Source: Streptomyces sp. NBC_00483 (GTDB lineage Bacteria > Actinomycetota > Actinomycetes > Streptomycetales > Streptomycetaceae). Taken from it: a stretch of 64,000 bases of DNA. The stretch's first letter is position 1. Each line of letters starts with the position of its first letter. The DNA lies in the NCBI RefSeq assembly GCF_036013745.1, contig NZ_CP107880.1:6138001-6202000 (forward strand), written 5' to 3'. Positions 52,288 through 60,228 of this stretch are shown piece by piece. A program made the translations under genes and the position numbers. Below the pieces are notes generated by a model. That model had not been told where the DNA came from. It was given only the letters and a program-made list of their open reading frames with translations, and searched no databases.

Positions 52288-52893
52288 GTGTTCGACGCTG
52301 CCGTCTTCGGATCCCTTTTTCTCACGCTTTTTGTGATTATGGATCCCCCCGGAATCACCCCGATCTTCCTCGCCCTCACCGCGGGCCGCCCCGCCAAGGT
52401 CCAGAAGCGCATGGCCTTCCAGGCGGTCTGCGTCGCCTTCGGCGTCATCGCCGTGTTCGGCGTTCTGGGCAACCAGATCCTGGCCTATCTGCACGTCTCC
52501 GTCCCGGCCCTGATGATCGCGGGCGGTCTGCTGCTGCTCCTGATCGCGCTCGATCTGCTGACCGGCAAGACGGACGAGCCCAAGCAGACCAAGGACGTGA
52601 ACGTCGCCCTCGTGCCGCTCGGCATGCCGCTGCTCGCCGGGCCCGGCGCGATCGTCTCCGTGATCCTCGCCGTGCAGGACGCGGACTCGGTGGGCGACCA
52701 GGTCTCCGTCTGGTCCGCGATCATCGCGATCCACGTGGTGCTGTGGCTGGTGATGCGCTATTCGCTGGTCATCATCCGTGTCATCAAGGACGGCGGCGTG
52801 GTCCTGGTGACCCGGCTCGCGGGCATGATGCTCTCCGCGATCGCGGTGCAGCAGATCATCAACGGCGTGACACAGGTGATCCAGGGCTCCTGA
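52288..52893 (+). CDS. MarC family membrane protein
   Basis: 201 aa, GTG 52288. Six membrane helices of the MarC/UPF0056 family: FGSLFLTLFVIMDPPGITPIFLALTAG at the start, with the family's D-P-x-G/N motif, and LLAGPGAIVSVIL in the fourth helix. Function not established; despite the name, MarC does not confer multidrug resistance. It is 58 bp after the PHP gene and followed by a terminator. Confidence 0.9.
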   Translation: MFDAAVFGSLFLTLFVIMDPPGITPIFLALTAGRPAKVQKRMAFQAVCVAFGVIAVFGVLGNQILAYLHVSVPALMIAGGLLLLLIALDLLTGKTDEPKQTKDVNVALVPLGMPLLAGPGAIVSVILAVQDADSVGDQVSVWSAIIAIHVVLWLVMRYSLVIIRVIKDGGVVLVTRLAGMMLSAIAVQQIINGVTQVIQGS

Positions 52894-52934
52894 CCGCCCT
52901 GAGTTCCTGACCGCCCCGGGCTCCTGAGAGCGCC
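52884..52934 (+). repeat. 17-bp tandem repeat at MarC stop codon
   Basis: Three units (52884, 52901, 52918) with core G(G/A)G(C/T)TCCTGACCGCCC. The first contains the stop TGA, and each copy repeats it. Confidence 0.75.
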
Positions 52935-52943
52935 GGACCGCAG

Positions 52944-52980
52944 CGAAGCCCCCGTACGCATCGTGCGTACGGGGGCTTCG
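52944..52980. terminator. Strong bidirectional terminator after MarC
   Basis: Perfect 17-bp stem (CGAAGCCCCCGTACGCA and its complement) with a 3-nt loop. It serves the MarC gene and the convergent 50-aa gene. Confidence 0.85.
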
Positions 52981-53003
52981 AAGTGTGCGAGTCGCTTACG
53001 CCG

Positions 53004-53156
53004 TTACGAGGCGGACGACTCTGCCGGGCGGATGTAGAGGCGCTGCCCGATGGCGGCGGCCTGCTGAACGATCCGGTTGACGGAGGCGGCGTCCACGACG
53101 GTGCTGTCCACGGCGTTGCCGTCGACATCGTCGAGTCGCATGATTTCGAAGCGCAT
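53004..53156 (-). CDS. Small conserved protein (50 aa)
   Basis: ATG 53156 has AAGGGAGAAG upstream. The product reads MRFEIMRLDDVDG...NAVDSTVVDAASVN...RIVQQAAAIGQRLYIRPAESSAS, ending TAA. The composition is balanced and the third codon positions are G/C, unlike the other frames. I recall similar 50-residue proteins in other Streptomyces, but know no function. The V-D-S-T-V-V-D-A-A-S-V-N part followed by a helix could be a small ligand- or protein-binding module. It is convergent with marC, sharing its terminator. A long leader with an ACGGCCGGGC hairpin (53232-53255) precedes it. Confidence 0.7.
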   Translation of the reverse strand: MRFEIMRLDDVDGNAVDSTVVDAASVNRIVQQAAAIGQRLYIRPAESSAS

Positions 53157-53231
53157 GGGCTTCTCCCTTCGTCTGGTGATCCTCCTGAAGGAGAACTACT
53201 GGTGCGGGGCTTCTCAGCTTGGTCCCGCAGT

Positions 53232-53255
53232 ACGGCCGGGCGGTTGCCCGGCCGT
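53232..53255. other. Hairpin in the leader of the 50-aa gene
   Basis: Perfect 10-bp stem ACGGCCGGGC / GCCCGGCCGT with a 4-nt loop about 75 bp upstream of ATG 53156. Either a terminator on the plus strand or an attenuator-like structure in the small gene's leader. Confidence 0.45.
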
Positions 53256-53405
53256 TAAGAGTGAATTGCGCAGCAGGGGTGCCGCGCGTTCCTGATGGGT
53301 ACAACGAGTTGCCCGCTGCAAACATTCCCTACGCTAAGGAAATTTTTCGATCGGCTAATTACTCGTGCGTCATCAGTGCCCGCGAGGGGCCCGTGAGCTG
53401 CTGTT

Positions 53406-54278
53406 TTATGCCGCCGGGTGGCGGTCCCAGAAGGCGGCGAGGGCGGCGGCCGTGGCCCGCGGCCGGTCGGTATTGGGGGAGTGCTCGGCCCCGGCGACGA
53501 CGGTGCGCTCCGCGCCGAGGCGCGCCGCCATGTCGTCGAGGAGCGGCACGGGCCAGGTGTCGTCCCGCTCGCCCGACAGCACATGTATCGCGAGGCCGAG
53601 CGCCGCGAGCTCGTCGACCCGGTCCGGCTCCGTACGCAGCTGCCCCGCCGTGGCGATGAGCTGGGCCGGGCTGTTCCGCATCCAGCGGCGGCGCAGATCC
53701 TCGCCGTCACCGCGGAGGTCGGCGGCGTCCTCGGGGGCGTCCAGGCCCTGGATCGCCTCCCACACTTGCGCCATGTCCAGCGCGGCGAGGGCGTCCTGGA
53801 GCAGCTTGGCGCGCTCCTGCTGGGGCTGTGCGACGGCGGCGGGGCCCGAGGACATCAGCGTGAGCGAGGCGAACGGGGCGGGGTCCTCGATGACCGCCGC
53901 GCGCGCGACGAGCCCGCCGAGCGAGTGGCCCAGCAGATGCACCCGGCCGGTTCCTTCGTCTTGGAGCGCCGCCGCCTGCGCGAGCACGTCGCGCGCCAAC
54001 TCCCGCTGCTGGTACGGCCGTTCGTCGTCCTTCGGGCCTTCCGACTCGTACTGCCCGCGGCCGTCCACGGCGACGGTCCGGTAACCGGCCGCGCTCAACG
54101 GGGCATGCAGCTCGATGAAGTCCTCCTTGCTGCCCGTGAATCCGGGCAGCAGCAGGGCGGTGCCCCGGACCGGGCCCTCGGCCGGCTCGCCGGTGAGCGC
54201 GGCGAAGTCGCCCCGGGCGGTGCGGAGGCGGTGCGCACGGGTGCCGGGCGGCGGGGTGAAGGTCGCGGGCCTGCTCAT
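53406..54278 (-). CDS. Alpha/beta hydrolase
   Basis: 290 aa, no signal peptide. Nucleophile elbow LLGHSLGGLV, oxyanion loop LLLPGFTGSKEDF, catalytic Asp in the LSGERDDTWP region and His in VAGAEHSPNTD. The motif order is that of esterases/lipases of the alpha/beta-hydrolase_1 family; the substrate is not predictable. Leaderless promoter (TAATCT, 6 nt). It lies downstream of the helicase gene but separated by that gene's terminator. Confidence 0.88.
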   Translation of the reverse strand: MSRPATFTPPPGTRAHRLRTARGDFAALTGEPAEGPVRGTALLLPGFTGSKEDFIELHAPLSAAGYRTVAVDGRGQYESEGPKDDERPYQQRELARDVLAQAAALQDEGTGRVHLLGHSLGGLVARAAVIEDPAPFASLTLMSSGPAAVAQPQQERAKLLQDALAALDMAQVWEAIQGLDAPEDAADLRGDGEDLRRRWMRNSPAQLIATAGQLRTEPDRVDELAALGLAIHVLSGERDDTWPVPLLDDMAARLGAERTVVAGAEHSPNTDRPRATAAALAAFWDRHPAA

Positions 54279-54284
54279 GTGCCG

Positions 54285-54290
54285 AGATTA
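54285..54290 (-). promoter_or_regulatory. -10 box of leaderless promoter for alpha/beta hydrolase
   Basis: TAATCT on the minus strand, 6 nt before ATG 54278; no Shine-Dalgarno. Confidence 0.5.
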
Positions 54291-54309
54291 CGCGCAGCCA
54301 CCGACAACG

Positions 54310-54345
54310 AAGGCCCGGACCCCGCAGCAGCGGGATCCGGGCCTT
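54310..54345. terminator. Terminator of DEAD-box helicase gene
   Basis: Stem of 10 + 5 bp with one internal mismatch (AAGGCCCGGA..CCCGC / GCGGG..TCCGGGCCTT), loop AGCA, 15 bp past the helicase stop on the minus strand. Confidence 0.75.
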
Positions 54346-54359
54346 TCGCCGTGGACTGA

Positions 54360-56834
54360 TCAGGCCTCGGGGGCCGCGACCTTCTTGCGCGTACGACGCG
54401 GCTTCGCCTCGGCGGGCTCGGCAGCGGGCTCGGCCTTCTTCCGGGTCCGCGCGGGCTTCGCCTCGGCGGTCTCGGCGGCGGGCTCGGCCTTCTTGCGGGT
54501 GCGGGTCCGCGTGGCGGGCTTGGCCTCGGCGGCCTCCGCGGTGTCGACGGCGGCTTCGGCCTTCTTGCGCGTACGACGCGGCTTCGCCTCGGTCACCTCG
54601 GCCGCTTCGGCGGTCTCGACGACGGGCTCGGCCTTCTTACGCGTACGGGTCCGCGCGGCGGGCTTGGCCTCGGCGGCCTCCGCGGTGTCGACCGCGACCT
54701 CCGCCTTCTTCCGCGTCCGCGTGCGGGCCGGCTTCGCCTCGTTCGCGTCCGCCGCCTCGGCGACGGGCTCGGCCTTCTTGCGCGTACGACGCGGCTTCGC
54801 CTCGGTCACCTCGACCGCCTCGGCGGTGTCGACGACGGCCTCGGCCTTCTTGCGCGTACGACGCGGCTTCGCCTCGGTCACCTCGACCGCCTCGGCGGTC
54901 TCGACGACGGGCTCGGCCTTCTTCCGGGTGCGGGTCCGCGCGGCGGGCTTGGCCTCGGCGGCCTCCGCGGTGTCGACCGCGACCTCCGCCTTCTTCCGCG
55001 TACGGGTCCGGGCCGGCTTGGCCTCGGCGACCTCTGCGACCTCAGGGGCCTCGACCGTGTCGACCGCGGCTTCCGCCTTCTTGCGGGTGCGCGCGGGCTT
55101 CGCCTTCGGCTCGGCCTGCTCCGGCTCCGCGGCCGCCGGCACGGCTTCCACCGTCTCGACGACGGCCTCGGCCTTCTTGCGCGTACGACGACGCGGCTGG
55201 GCGGGGATCTCCGCCTCGACCGTCTCCACGACCGCCTCGGCGGCGGCCACCGGAGCGACCGACGGGGCGCCTGCGCCACCGCGCGTACGACGGCGACGAC
55301 GCGGCGTCCGCGGCTCGGTGGACTCCTCCGCGGGAGCGGGAACGGACGTCGGAGCGGACGCGGGTGCGGCCGTGGCCTCCCCGGCGCCGACCGGCTCGCC
55401 ACCGCGCATACGGCGACGGCGGCGCGGCGTGCGCGCCGGGCGCTCACGCTGTTCGCGCTGCTCACGGTCCCGATCGCGGTCACGGTCGCGGTCGCCGCGA
55501 CCACCACGGCCGCCGCGCGAGGACGAAGCCCCGCGGCCACCGGTCTCGCCCAGGTCCTCGACCTCCTCGGCCCCGAGCCCGGCGCGCGTGCGCTCCGAGC
55601 GCGGCAGGACACCCTTGGTGCCGGCCGGGATGCTGAGCTCCTCGTACAGGTGCGGCGAGGACGAGTACGTCTCGACCGGGTCGTTGAAGTCCAGCTCGAG
55701 CGCCTTGTTGATCAGCTGCCAGCGCGGGATGTCGTCCCAGTCGACCAGCGTGATCGCGATCCCCTTCTTGCCCGCGCGGCCGGTGCGGCCGATGCGGTGG
55801 AGGTACGTCTTCTCGTCCTCCGGGGACTGGTAGTTGATGACGTGCGTGACGCCCTCGACGTCGATACCGCGTGCGGCGACGTCGGTGCAGACGAGCACGT
55901 CGACCTTGCCGTTGCGGAACGCGCGCAGCGCCTGCTCGCGCGCGCCCTGGCCGAGGTCACCGTGCACGGCGCCGGACGCGAAGCCGCGCTTCTGCAGCTG
56001 CTCGGCGATGTCCGCGGCGGTCCGCTTCGTACGGCAGAAGATCATCGCGAGCCCGCGGCCGTCGGCCTGCAGGATGCGCGAGACCATCTCGGGCTTGTCC
56101 ATGTTGTGCGCGCGGAAGACGTGCTGCTTGGTGTTCGCGACCGTCTTGCCCTCGTCGTCCGGCGCCGCAGCGCGGATGTGCGTGGGCTGCGACATGTAGC
56201 GGCGGGCCAGGCCGATGACGGCGCCCGGCATGGTCGCCGAGAACAGCATCGTCTGACGCTTCGCCGGAAGCATGTTGATGATCCTCTCGACGTCGGGCAG
56301 GAAGCCCAGGTCGAGCATCTCGTCGGCCTCGTCGAGGACGAGCGCCTTGACGTGCGAGAGGTTCAGCTTCTTCTGGCCGGCCAGGTCGAGCAGTCGGCCG
56401 GGCGTACCGACGACGACGTCGATGCCCTTCTTGAGGGCCTCGACCTGGGGCTCGTACGCACGCCCGCCGTATATGGCGAGGACGCGCACATTGCGCACCT
56501 TGCCGGCGGTCAGGAGGTCATTGGTCACCTGCTGGCACAGCTCGCGCGTCGGAACGACGACGAGGGCCTGCGGGGCGTCGGTGAGCTGCTCGGGCGTGGC
56601 CCGGCCCGCCTCGACGTCCGCGGGAACGGTGACGCGCTCCAGGAGCGGAAGGCCGAAACCGAGGGTCTTGCCCGTGCCGGTCTTGGCCTGGCCGATGACG
56701 TCCGAGCCCGAGAGGGCTACGGGGAGGGTCATCTCCTGGATGGGAAAGGGACTGGTGATGCCGACGGCCTCAAGGGCCTCCGCGGTCTCGGAAAGAATGC
56801 CGAGCTGACGGAAAGTCGAAGTCTGCGTAGTCAG
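54360..56834 (-). CDS. DEAD-box RNA helicase with RTRKK-repeat tail, probable CTG start
   Basis: 824 aa from CTG 56834. The first ATG (56732) would cut off residues 1-34, TTQTSTFRQLGILSETAEAL...GITSPFPIQE, which contain the Q-motif (upstream Phe, then the I-Q), so that ATG cannot be the start. GAAGAGG lies 7-8 nt before the CTG. Helicase core: Walker A AKTGTGKT, VLDEADEML, LFSATMP, then HRIGRTGRAG. Residues from about 400 are an RGG/RD-rich stretch followed by a 300-residue tail with 12 copies of T-R-K-K-A-E-type repeats. RhlE/DeaD-type, RNA remodelling in cold or ribosome assembly. Rv3211 (rhlE) occupies the same neighbourhood in M. tuberculosis. Confidence 0.9.
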   Translation of the reverse strand: MTTQTSTFRQLGILSETAEALEAVGITSPFPIQEMTLPVALSGSDVIGQAKTGTGKTLGFGLPLLERVTVPADVEAGRATPEQLTDAPQALVVVPTRELCQQVTNDLLTAGKVRNVRVLAIYGGRAYEPQVEALKKGIDVVVGTPGRLLDLAGQKKLNLSHVKALVLDEADEMLDLGFLPDVERIINMLPAKRQTMLFSATMPGAVIGLARRYMSQPTHIRAAAPDDEGKTVANTKQHVFRAHNMDKPEMVSRILQADGRGLAMIFCRTKRTAADIAEQLQKRGFASGAVHGDLGQGAREQALRAFRNGKVDVLVCTDVAARGIDVEGVTHVINYQSPEDEKTYLHRIGRTGRAGKKGIAITLVDWDDIPRWQLINKALELDFNDPVETYSSSPHLYEELSIPAGTKGVLPRSERTRAGLGAEEVEDLGETGGRGASSSRGGRGGRGDRDRDRDRDREQREQRERPARTPRRRRRMRGGEPVGAGEATAAPASAPTSVPAPAEESTEPRTPRRRRRTRGGAGAPSVAPVAAAEAVVETVEAEIPAQPRRRTRKKAEAVVETVEAVPAAAEPEQAEPKAKPARTRKKAEAAVDTVEAPEVAEVAEAKPARTRTRKKAEVAVDTAEAAEAKPAARTRTRKKAEPVVETAEAVEVTEAKPRRTRKKAEAVVDTAEAVEVTEAKPRRTRKKAEPVAEAADANEAKPARTRTRKKAEVAVDTAEAAEAKPAARTRTRKKAEPVVETAEAAEVTEAKPRRTRKKAEAAVDTAEAAEAKPATRTRTRKKAEPAAETAEAKPARTRKKAEPAAEPAEAKPRRTRKKVAAPEA

Positions 56835-57242
56835 GGTGTTGCCTCTTCTGTGAGGTGCGGCGCGAGGCGAACGCGGGGGTCGTGACCGTGCCGGTCTGGT
56901 ACACCGGACTCGAGCCGCGGTCTGCGGGGATCGGGTGGACCGGATGGCGCGGGACCACTGCCGACGCTCGAGCGCTCGTGCCGCTGAGGGCCCCTCCTCA
57001 GATTCGTACGCCTTGTGACGTACGACCCGGAGGGCTGTCGGGTCGGAGCCGATCGGGCCTCCGACCGGGCATCCTCATTCATGAGGCCCGTCCGATGTGC
57101 GCGCAAGCGTCTTCACGGCGCCTTGCACTCGGCGGGCTCTTTACCACTGTACCCCGGAAACGCGCATGCGCGATGGCCGAATGGGTCACGTAGCCGTCGT
57201 CACACTCCTTGACCAGGGACTTCCGCGACGCGGTGAGCGGGC
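56835..57242. other. 408-bp spacer between helicase and ferritin-like genes
   Basis: No credible gene. It holds the long leader and promoter of the helicase gene, which are expected to be extended as in other cold-inducible helicases, and the leaderless promoter of the ferritin-like gene at its right end. Confidence 0.5.
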
Positions 57243-57248
57243 TATTGT
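57243..57248 (+). promoter_or_regulatory. -10 box of leaderless promoter for ferritin-like gene
   Basis: TATTGT, 7 nt before ATG 57256; no Shine-Dalgarno. Confidence 0.5.
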
Positions 57249-57255
57249 GCGCTTC

Positions 57256-58011
57256 ATGGAGACGCCTGACAACGCCACGCCGACCGCCGAAGCATCCCAA
57301 GCAAACCAGGGCCTCACCGGTATCGCCGCCCAGGACTGGGCCACCGCGTCCGCGGACGAGAACTATCGCGCCGCCGTCGTCGACCTGCTGGGCGCGCTCG
57401 CGTACGGAGAGCTGGCGGCGTTCGAGCGGCTCGCCGAGGACGCGAAGCTGGCGCCCACGCTGGCCGACAAGGCGGAGCTGGCCAAGATGGCCTCCGCCGA
57501 GTTCCACCACTTCGAGCAGCTGAACGACCGGCTCTCGGCGATCGGTGTGGAGCCGACCGAGGCGATGGACCCGTTCGTCGACGCCCTCGACGGCTTCCAC
57601 CGCCAGACCGCCCCGTCCGACTGGCTCGAGGGCCTGGTCAAGGCGTACGTCGGCGACTCGATCGCGTCCGACTTCTACCGTGAGGTCGCGGCCCGCCTCG
57701 ACTCCGACAGCCGCTCCCTCGTCCTCGCCGTGCTCGACGACACCGGCCACGCGTCGTTCGCCGTCGAGAAGGTGCGCGCCGCGATCGAGGCCGACCCGCG
57801 CGTGGGCGGCCGGCTCGCCCTGTGGGCCCGGCGGCTCATGGGCGAGGCGCTCTCGCAGTCGCAGCGGGTGGTCGCGGACCGGGACGCGCTGTCGACGATG
57901 CTGGTCGGAGGCGTGGCCGACGGCTTCGACCTGGCCGAGGTCGGCAAGATGTTCTCGCGGATCACCGAGGCGCACACCAAGCGGATGGCAGCACTCGGCC
58001 TCGCCGCTTAG
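57256..58011 (+). CDS. Ferritin-like (MiaE-like hydroxylase fold) protein
   Basis: 251 aa. Four-helix ferritin-like fold with di-iron ligands that I read as Glu in LAYGELAAFERLAEDAK, E-x2-H in SAEFHHFEQL, a later Glu in the GDSIASDFYREVAARLD helix, and the second E/H region around DDTGHASFAVEKVR. A MiaE-type or oxidase activity is possible; the true substrate is unknown. It stands where M. tuberculosis has Rv3210c, opposite the helicase. ATG 57256 is preferred over the GTG 57097 because of the leaderless promoter. Confidence 0.78.
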   Translation: METPDNATPTAEASQANQGLTGIAAQDWATASADENYRAAVVDLLGALAYGELAAFERLAEDAKLAPTLADKAELAKMASAEFHHFEQLNDRLSAIGVEPTEAMDPFVDALDGFHRQTAPSDWLEGLVKAYVGDSIASDFYREVAARLDSDSRSLVLAVLDDTGHASFAVEKVRAAIEADPRVGGRLALWARRLMGEALSQSQRVVADRDALSTMLVGGVADGFDLAEVGKMFSRITEAHTKRMAALGLAA

Positions 58012-58020
58012 CGACGCCTT

Positions 58021-58090
58021 CAGGTTCCAGCGGTTCTTGCCGGTTCTTCCAGTTCTTGAGGTTTTCCCGCTCTTGCGGTTCTGCTGCTTC
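58021..58090 (+). repeat. Short repeats after ferritin-like stop codon
   Basis: GGTTCTT(G/C)-type units at about 10-bp period (58023, 58032, 58042, 58052), more degenerate further on. Confidence 0.5.
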
Positions 58091-58098
58091 CGCTTCGT

Positions 58099-58374
58099 CT
58101 ACGCGTACGGAGTCAGCTGCTGCCGCGCTCTGCCCCGGGTGGGGCGCAGCAGCAGCGAGAGCAGGGCCACGGACATCGCGACCGCGCCCACGAGCGTGGC
58201 GATCGCATGGCCTGGTCCCAGCGCGCTGTGCGTGACGAACGCCCCGAACAGGGCGCCCGCGATACCGGTCGGCATCACGAGCGTGCGTGACGGCAGTCGG
58301 TGCGGCAGTCGATGGCCCGCCCCGATGGCGAGGGCCATGCCGAGCAGTACGGAGCCGATTGCTTCGAGAAGCAT
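58099..58374 (-). CDS. Small integral membrane protein (91 aa)
   Basis: Three hydrophobic stretches: LLEAIGSVLLGMALAIGAG, TLVMPTGIAGALFGAFVTHSAL and AIATLVGAVAMSVALLSLLL, resembling the GlsB/YeaQ/YmgE (transglycosylase-associated) family in the G-I-A-G-A-L-F-G-A part. The final residues are basic. Function unknown. Not obviously linked to neighbours. Confidence 0.75.
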   Translation of the reverse strand: MLLEAIGSVLLGMALAIGAGHRLPHRLPSRTLVMPTGIAGALFGAFVTHSALGPGHAIATLVGAVAMSVALLSLLLRPTRGRARQQLTPYA

Positions 58375-58492
58375 GGTGCGGTTACCTCCCGCGCGGCTGG
58401 TGGGTGCACTTCGGACGTAGCCGGTCTACCCCTGGCCTCGCGGCCGCAATCCTCCCCGCCGGGATCGGCTGTGCGCTCGCTGTGAACATGCA

Positions 58493-58526
58493 AAAGGCCT
58501 GATGGCAGCTGTGCCATCAGGCCTTT
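58493..58526. terminator. Terminator of DUF3107 gene
   Basis: Perfect 15-bp stem AAAGGCCTGATGGCA / TGCCATCAGGCCTTT with loop GCTG, 34 bp past the DUF3107 stop on the minus strand. Confidence 0.8.
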
Positions 58527-58559
58527 CACGGTCTGTCCGCGCGTCCCTTCCGGGAGGCT

Positions 58560-58787
58560 CTACAGCGGGCCGAAGCCCACCTTCCGCGACGACGGTTCAC
58601 CGAGCTCGACATAGGCGAGGCGCTCGGCGGGGACCAGGACCTTGCGGCCCTTCTCGTCCTTCAGGGAGAGGAGCTGGGACTTGCCGGACAGCGCCGCGGA
58701 CACTGCGCTCTCGACCTCCTCGGCGGACTGGTCGCTCTCCAGAACGATCTCGCGAGGCGTGTGCAGCACGCCGATCTTGACCTCCAC
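58560..58787 (-). CDS. DUF3107 small protein (75 aa)
   Basis: GTG 58787 with GGAGGGA upstream; the longer frame to 58844 has no ribosome site. The sequence EVKIGVLHTPREIVLESDQSAEEVESAVSAALSGKSQLLSLKDEKGRKVLVPAERLAYVELGE is the DUF3107 pattern (M. tuberculosis TB9.4, Rv3208A). Predicted small beta-sheet with one helix. Function unknown, but it always accompanies the TetR gene encoded upstream, as it does here. Confidence 0.92.
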   Translation of the reverse strand: MEVKIGVLHTPREIVLESDQSAEEVESAVSAALSGKSQLLSLKDEKGRKVLVPAERLAYVELGEPSSRKVGFGPL

Positions 58788-58946
58788 GGCCTTGTCCCTC
58801 CGACGATCCGTGATGTGCGCGGAAGACCGCGCCGTACCCAGCAAACATTAGCCCGGCCAGGCGAGACTCCCGGCGCCCCGGCTGCACGCCAAGAGCGAAC
58901 AGCCGGACGGGAACAAAGTGAGCCGTGTGGTCGGGCCGTGCGCCCA

Positions 58947-59000
58947 GGCGCGTGCTCAGCGTGCGCGCGGGCGCGTGCTCAGTCGCGGGCGCGTGCTCAG
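58947..59000 (-). repeat. Three-copy repeat spanning the TetR stop codon
   Basis: GGCGCGTGCTCAG (plus-strand view) at 58947, 58970 and 58988. The copy at 58988-59000 contains the stop codon of the TetR gene; the others lie downstream of it. Confidence 0.75.
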
Positions 59001-59638
59001 TGCTGCTCTGAGCCGTGCAGCGGGAAGCCCGCGATGCCGCGCCAGGCGAGCGACGTCAGCAGTTGCACCGCCGTGTCGCGCTCGACCGGGCTCGAGCTGG
59101 ACAGCCAGTAGCGCGCGACGACCTGCGAGACGCCGCCGAGGCCCGTCGCGAGAAGCATCGACTCGTCCTTGGACAGGCCCGTGTCCTCCGCGATCACGTC
59201 CGAGATCGCTTCGGCGCACTGCAGGCTGACCCGGTCGACGCGCTCGCGCACCGCCGGCTCGTTCGTCAGGTCGGACTCGAAGACGAGCCGGAACGCGCCG
59301 CCCTCGTCCTCCACGTACGCGAAGTAGGCGTCCATGGTCGCCGCGACGCGCTGCTTGTTGTCCGTCGTGGAGGCGAGCGCCGTGCGGACCGACTGCAACA
59401 GGGACTCGCAGTGCTGGTCGAGCAGCGCCAGGTAGAGCTCGAGCTTGCCGGGAAAGTGCTGGTAGAGCACCGGCTTGCTGACGCCGGCCCGCTCGGCGAT
59501 GTCGTCCATCGCGGCCGCGTGGTACCCCTGCGCGACAAAAACCTCCTGGGCAGCTCCCAGAAGTTGATTGCGTCGGGCACGGCGCGGCAGGCGTGTGCCC
59601 TTGGGGCGCGCTGCCTCCGTCTGCTCGATGGCTGTCAC
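58997..59638 (-). CDS. TetR/AcrR-family regulator
   Basis: 213 aa. GTG 59638 is preceded by TTGGGAGGCGGC. N-terminal helix-turn-helix (LLGAAQEVFVAQGYHAAAMDDIAERAGVSKPVLYQHFPGKLELYLALL), then an all-helical ligand-binding domain. Orthologous in position to M. tuberculosis Rv3208. Targets and ligand are unknown. The DUF3107 gene downstream is separated by a repeat-filled 209-bp gap. Confidence 0.92.
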   Translation of the reverse strand: MTAIEQTEAARPKGTRLPRRARRNQLLGAAQEVFVAQGYHAAAMDDIAERAGVSKPVLYQHFPGKLELYLALLDQHCESLLQSVRTALASTTDNKQRVAATMDAYFAYVEDEGGAFRLVFESDLTNEPAVRERVDRVSLQCAEAISDVIAEDTGLSKDESMLLATGLGGVSQVVARYWLSSSSPVERDTAVQLLTSLAWRGIAGFPLHGSEQH

Positions 59639-59815
59639 GCCGCCTCCCAAGATTGTCCGTGCGCGGTGTGCGCCGCGACGCCATCGTACTTTTGGGTAAC
59701 CCTGATGTGCGCGGTGCGAGCGCAGAATTTCACGGACCGGACTCCTGTGAAAACCGCATGTAGTGAGCCCGATGTCACATCTGTGGTCACAAATGGGTGG
59801 ATCGTGGCACACCGC

Positions 59816-60034
59816 TCACCGGTAGTCGTCCTCGTCGATCACGACGACGCGGGCCTGCTCCGCCCGGTCCGCCTCGTTCGCGGTGTCCGGGTCGGCCGCC
59901 GCGTCGGGCTCGTCGTCCCGCTCGGGCGCGAGGTCCGTGTGCTGCTCCGCGGCGTCGGCCTCGGGTGTCTCCACGCCCGCCTCGGCGGGGCGGTGCTCCG
60001 CGAAGGTCTCGGGGTCGCTCGGGTCGACCGTCAT
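59816..60034 (-). CDS. Small acidic protein (72 aa)
   Basis: ATG with GAGGAAGGGAGCC upstream. The product is very acidic (MTVDPSDPETFAEHRPAEAG... DEPDAAADPDTANEADRAEQARVVVIDEDDYR) and probably unstructured apart from the last strand. No family recognised. The good ribosome site and the strong codon bias in this frame support it as a real gene. Confidence 0.6.
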   Translation of the reverse strand: MTVDPSDPETFAEHRPAEAGVETPEADAAEQHTDLAPERDDEPDAAADPDTANEADRAEQARVVVIDEDDYR

Positions 60035-60228
60035 CGATGGCTCCCTTCCTCACCTGTCCGTGCGTGGGCGGGTGCCCTGATTCGAGCGTAGGAGACACCT
60101 GATCGGGCCGCTATGCGACCTTTCGTGGATCCCTTGAGTGACGCGGGGGCCTCCTGGGCGAATCCGCCCGGCCGTGCGGCGTTTGGATCTGTGACAGCGA
60201 ACACGCGATCCACTGCGTGATCGTCTCG

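Noticed and set aside
56855..57193. 112-residue plus-strand frame between helicase and ferritin-like genes
   Set aside because: No ribosome site, no recognisable domain, and it overlaps the expected helicase leader.
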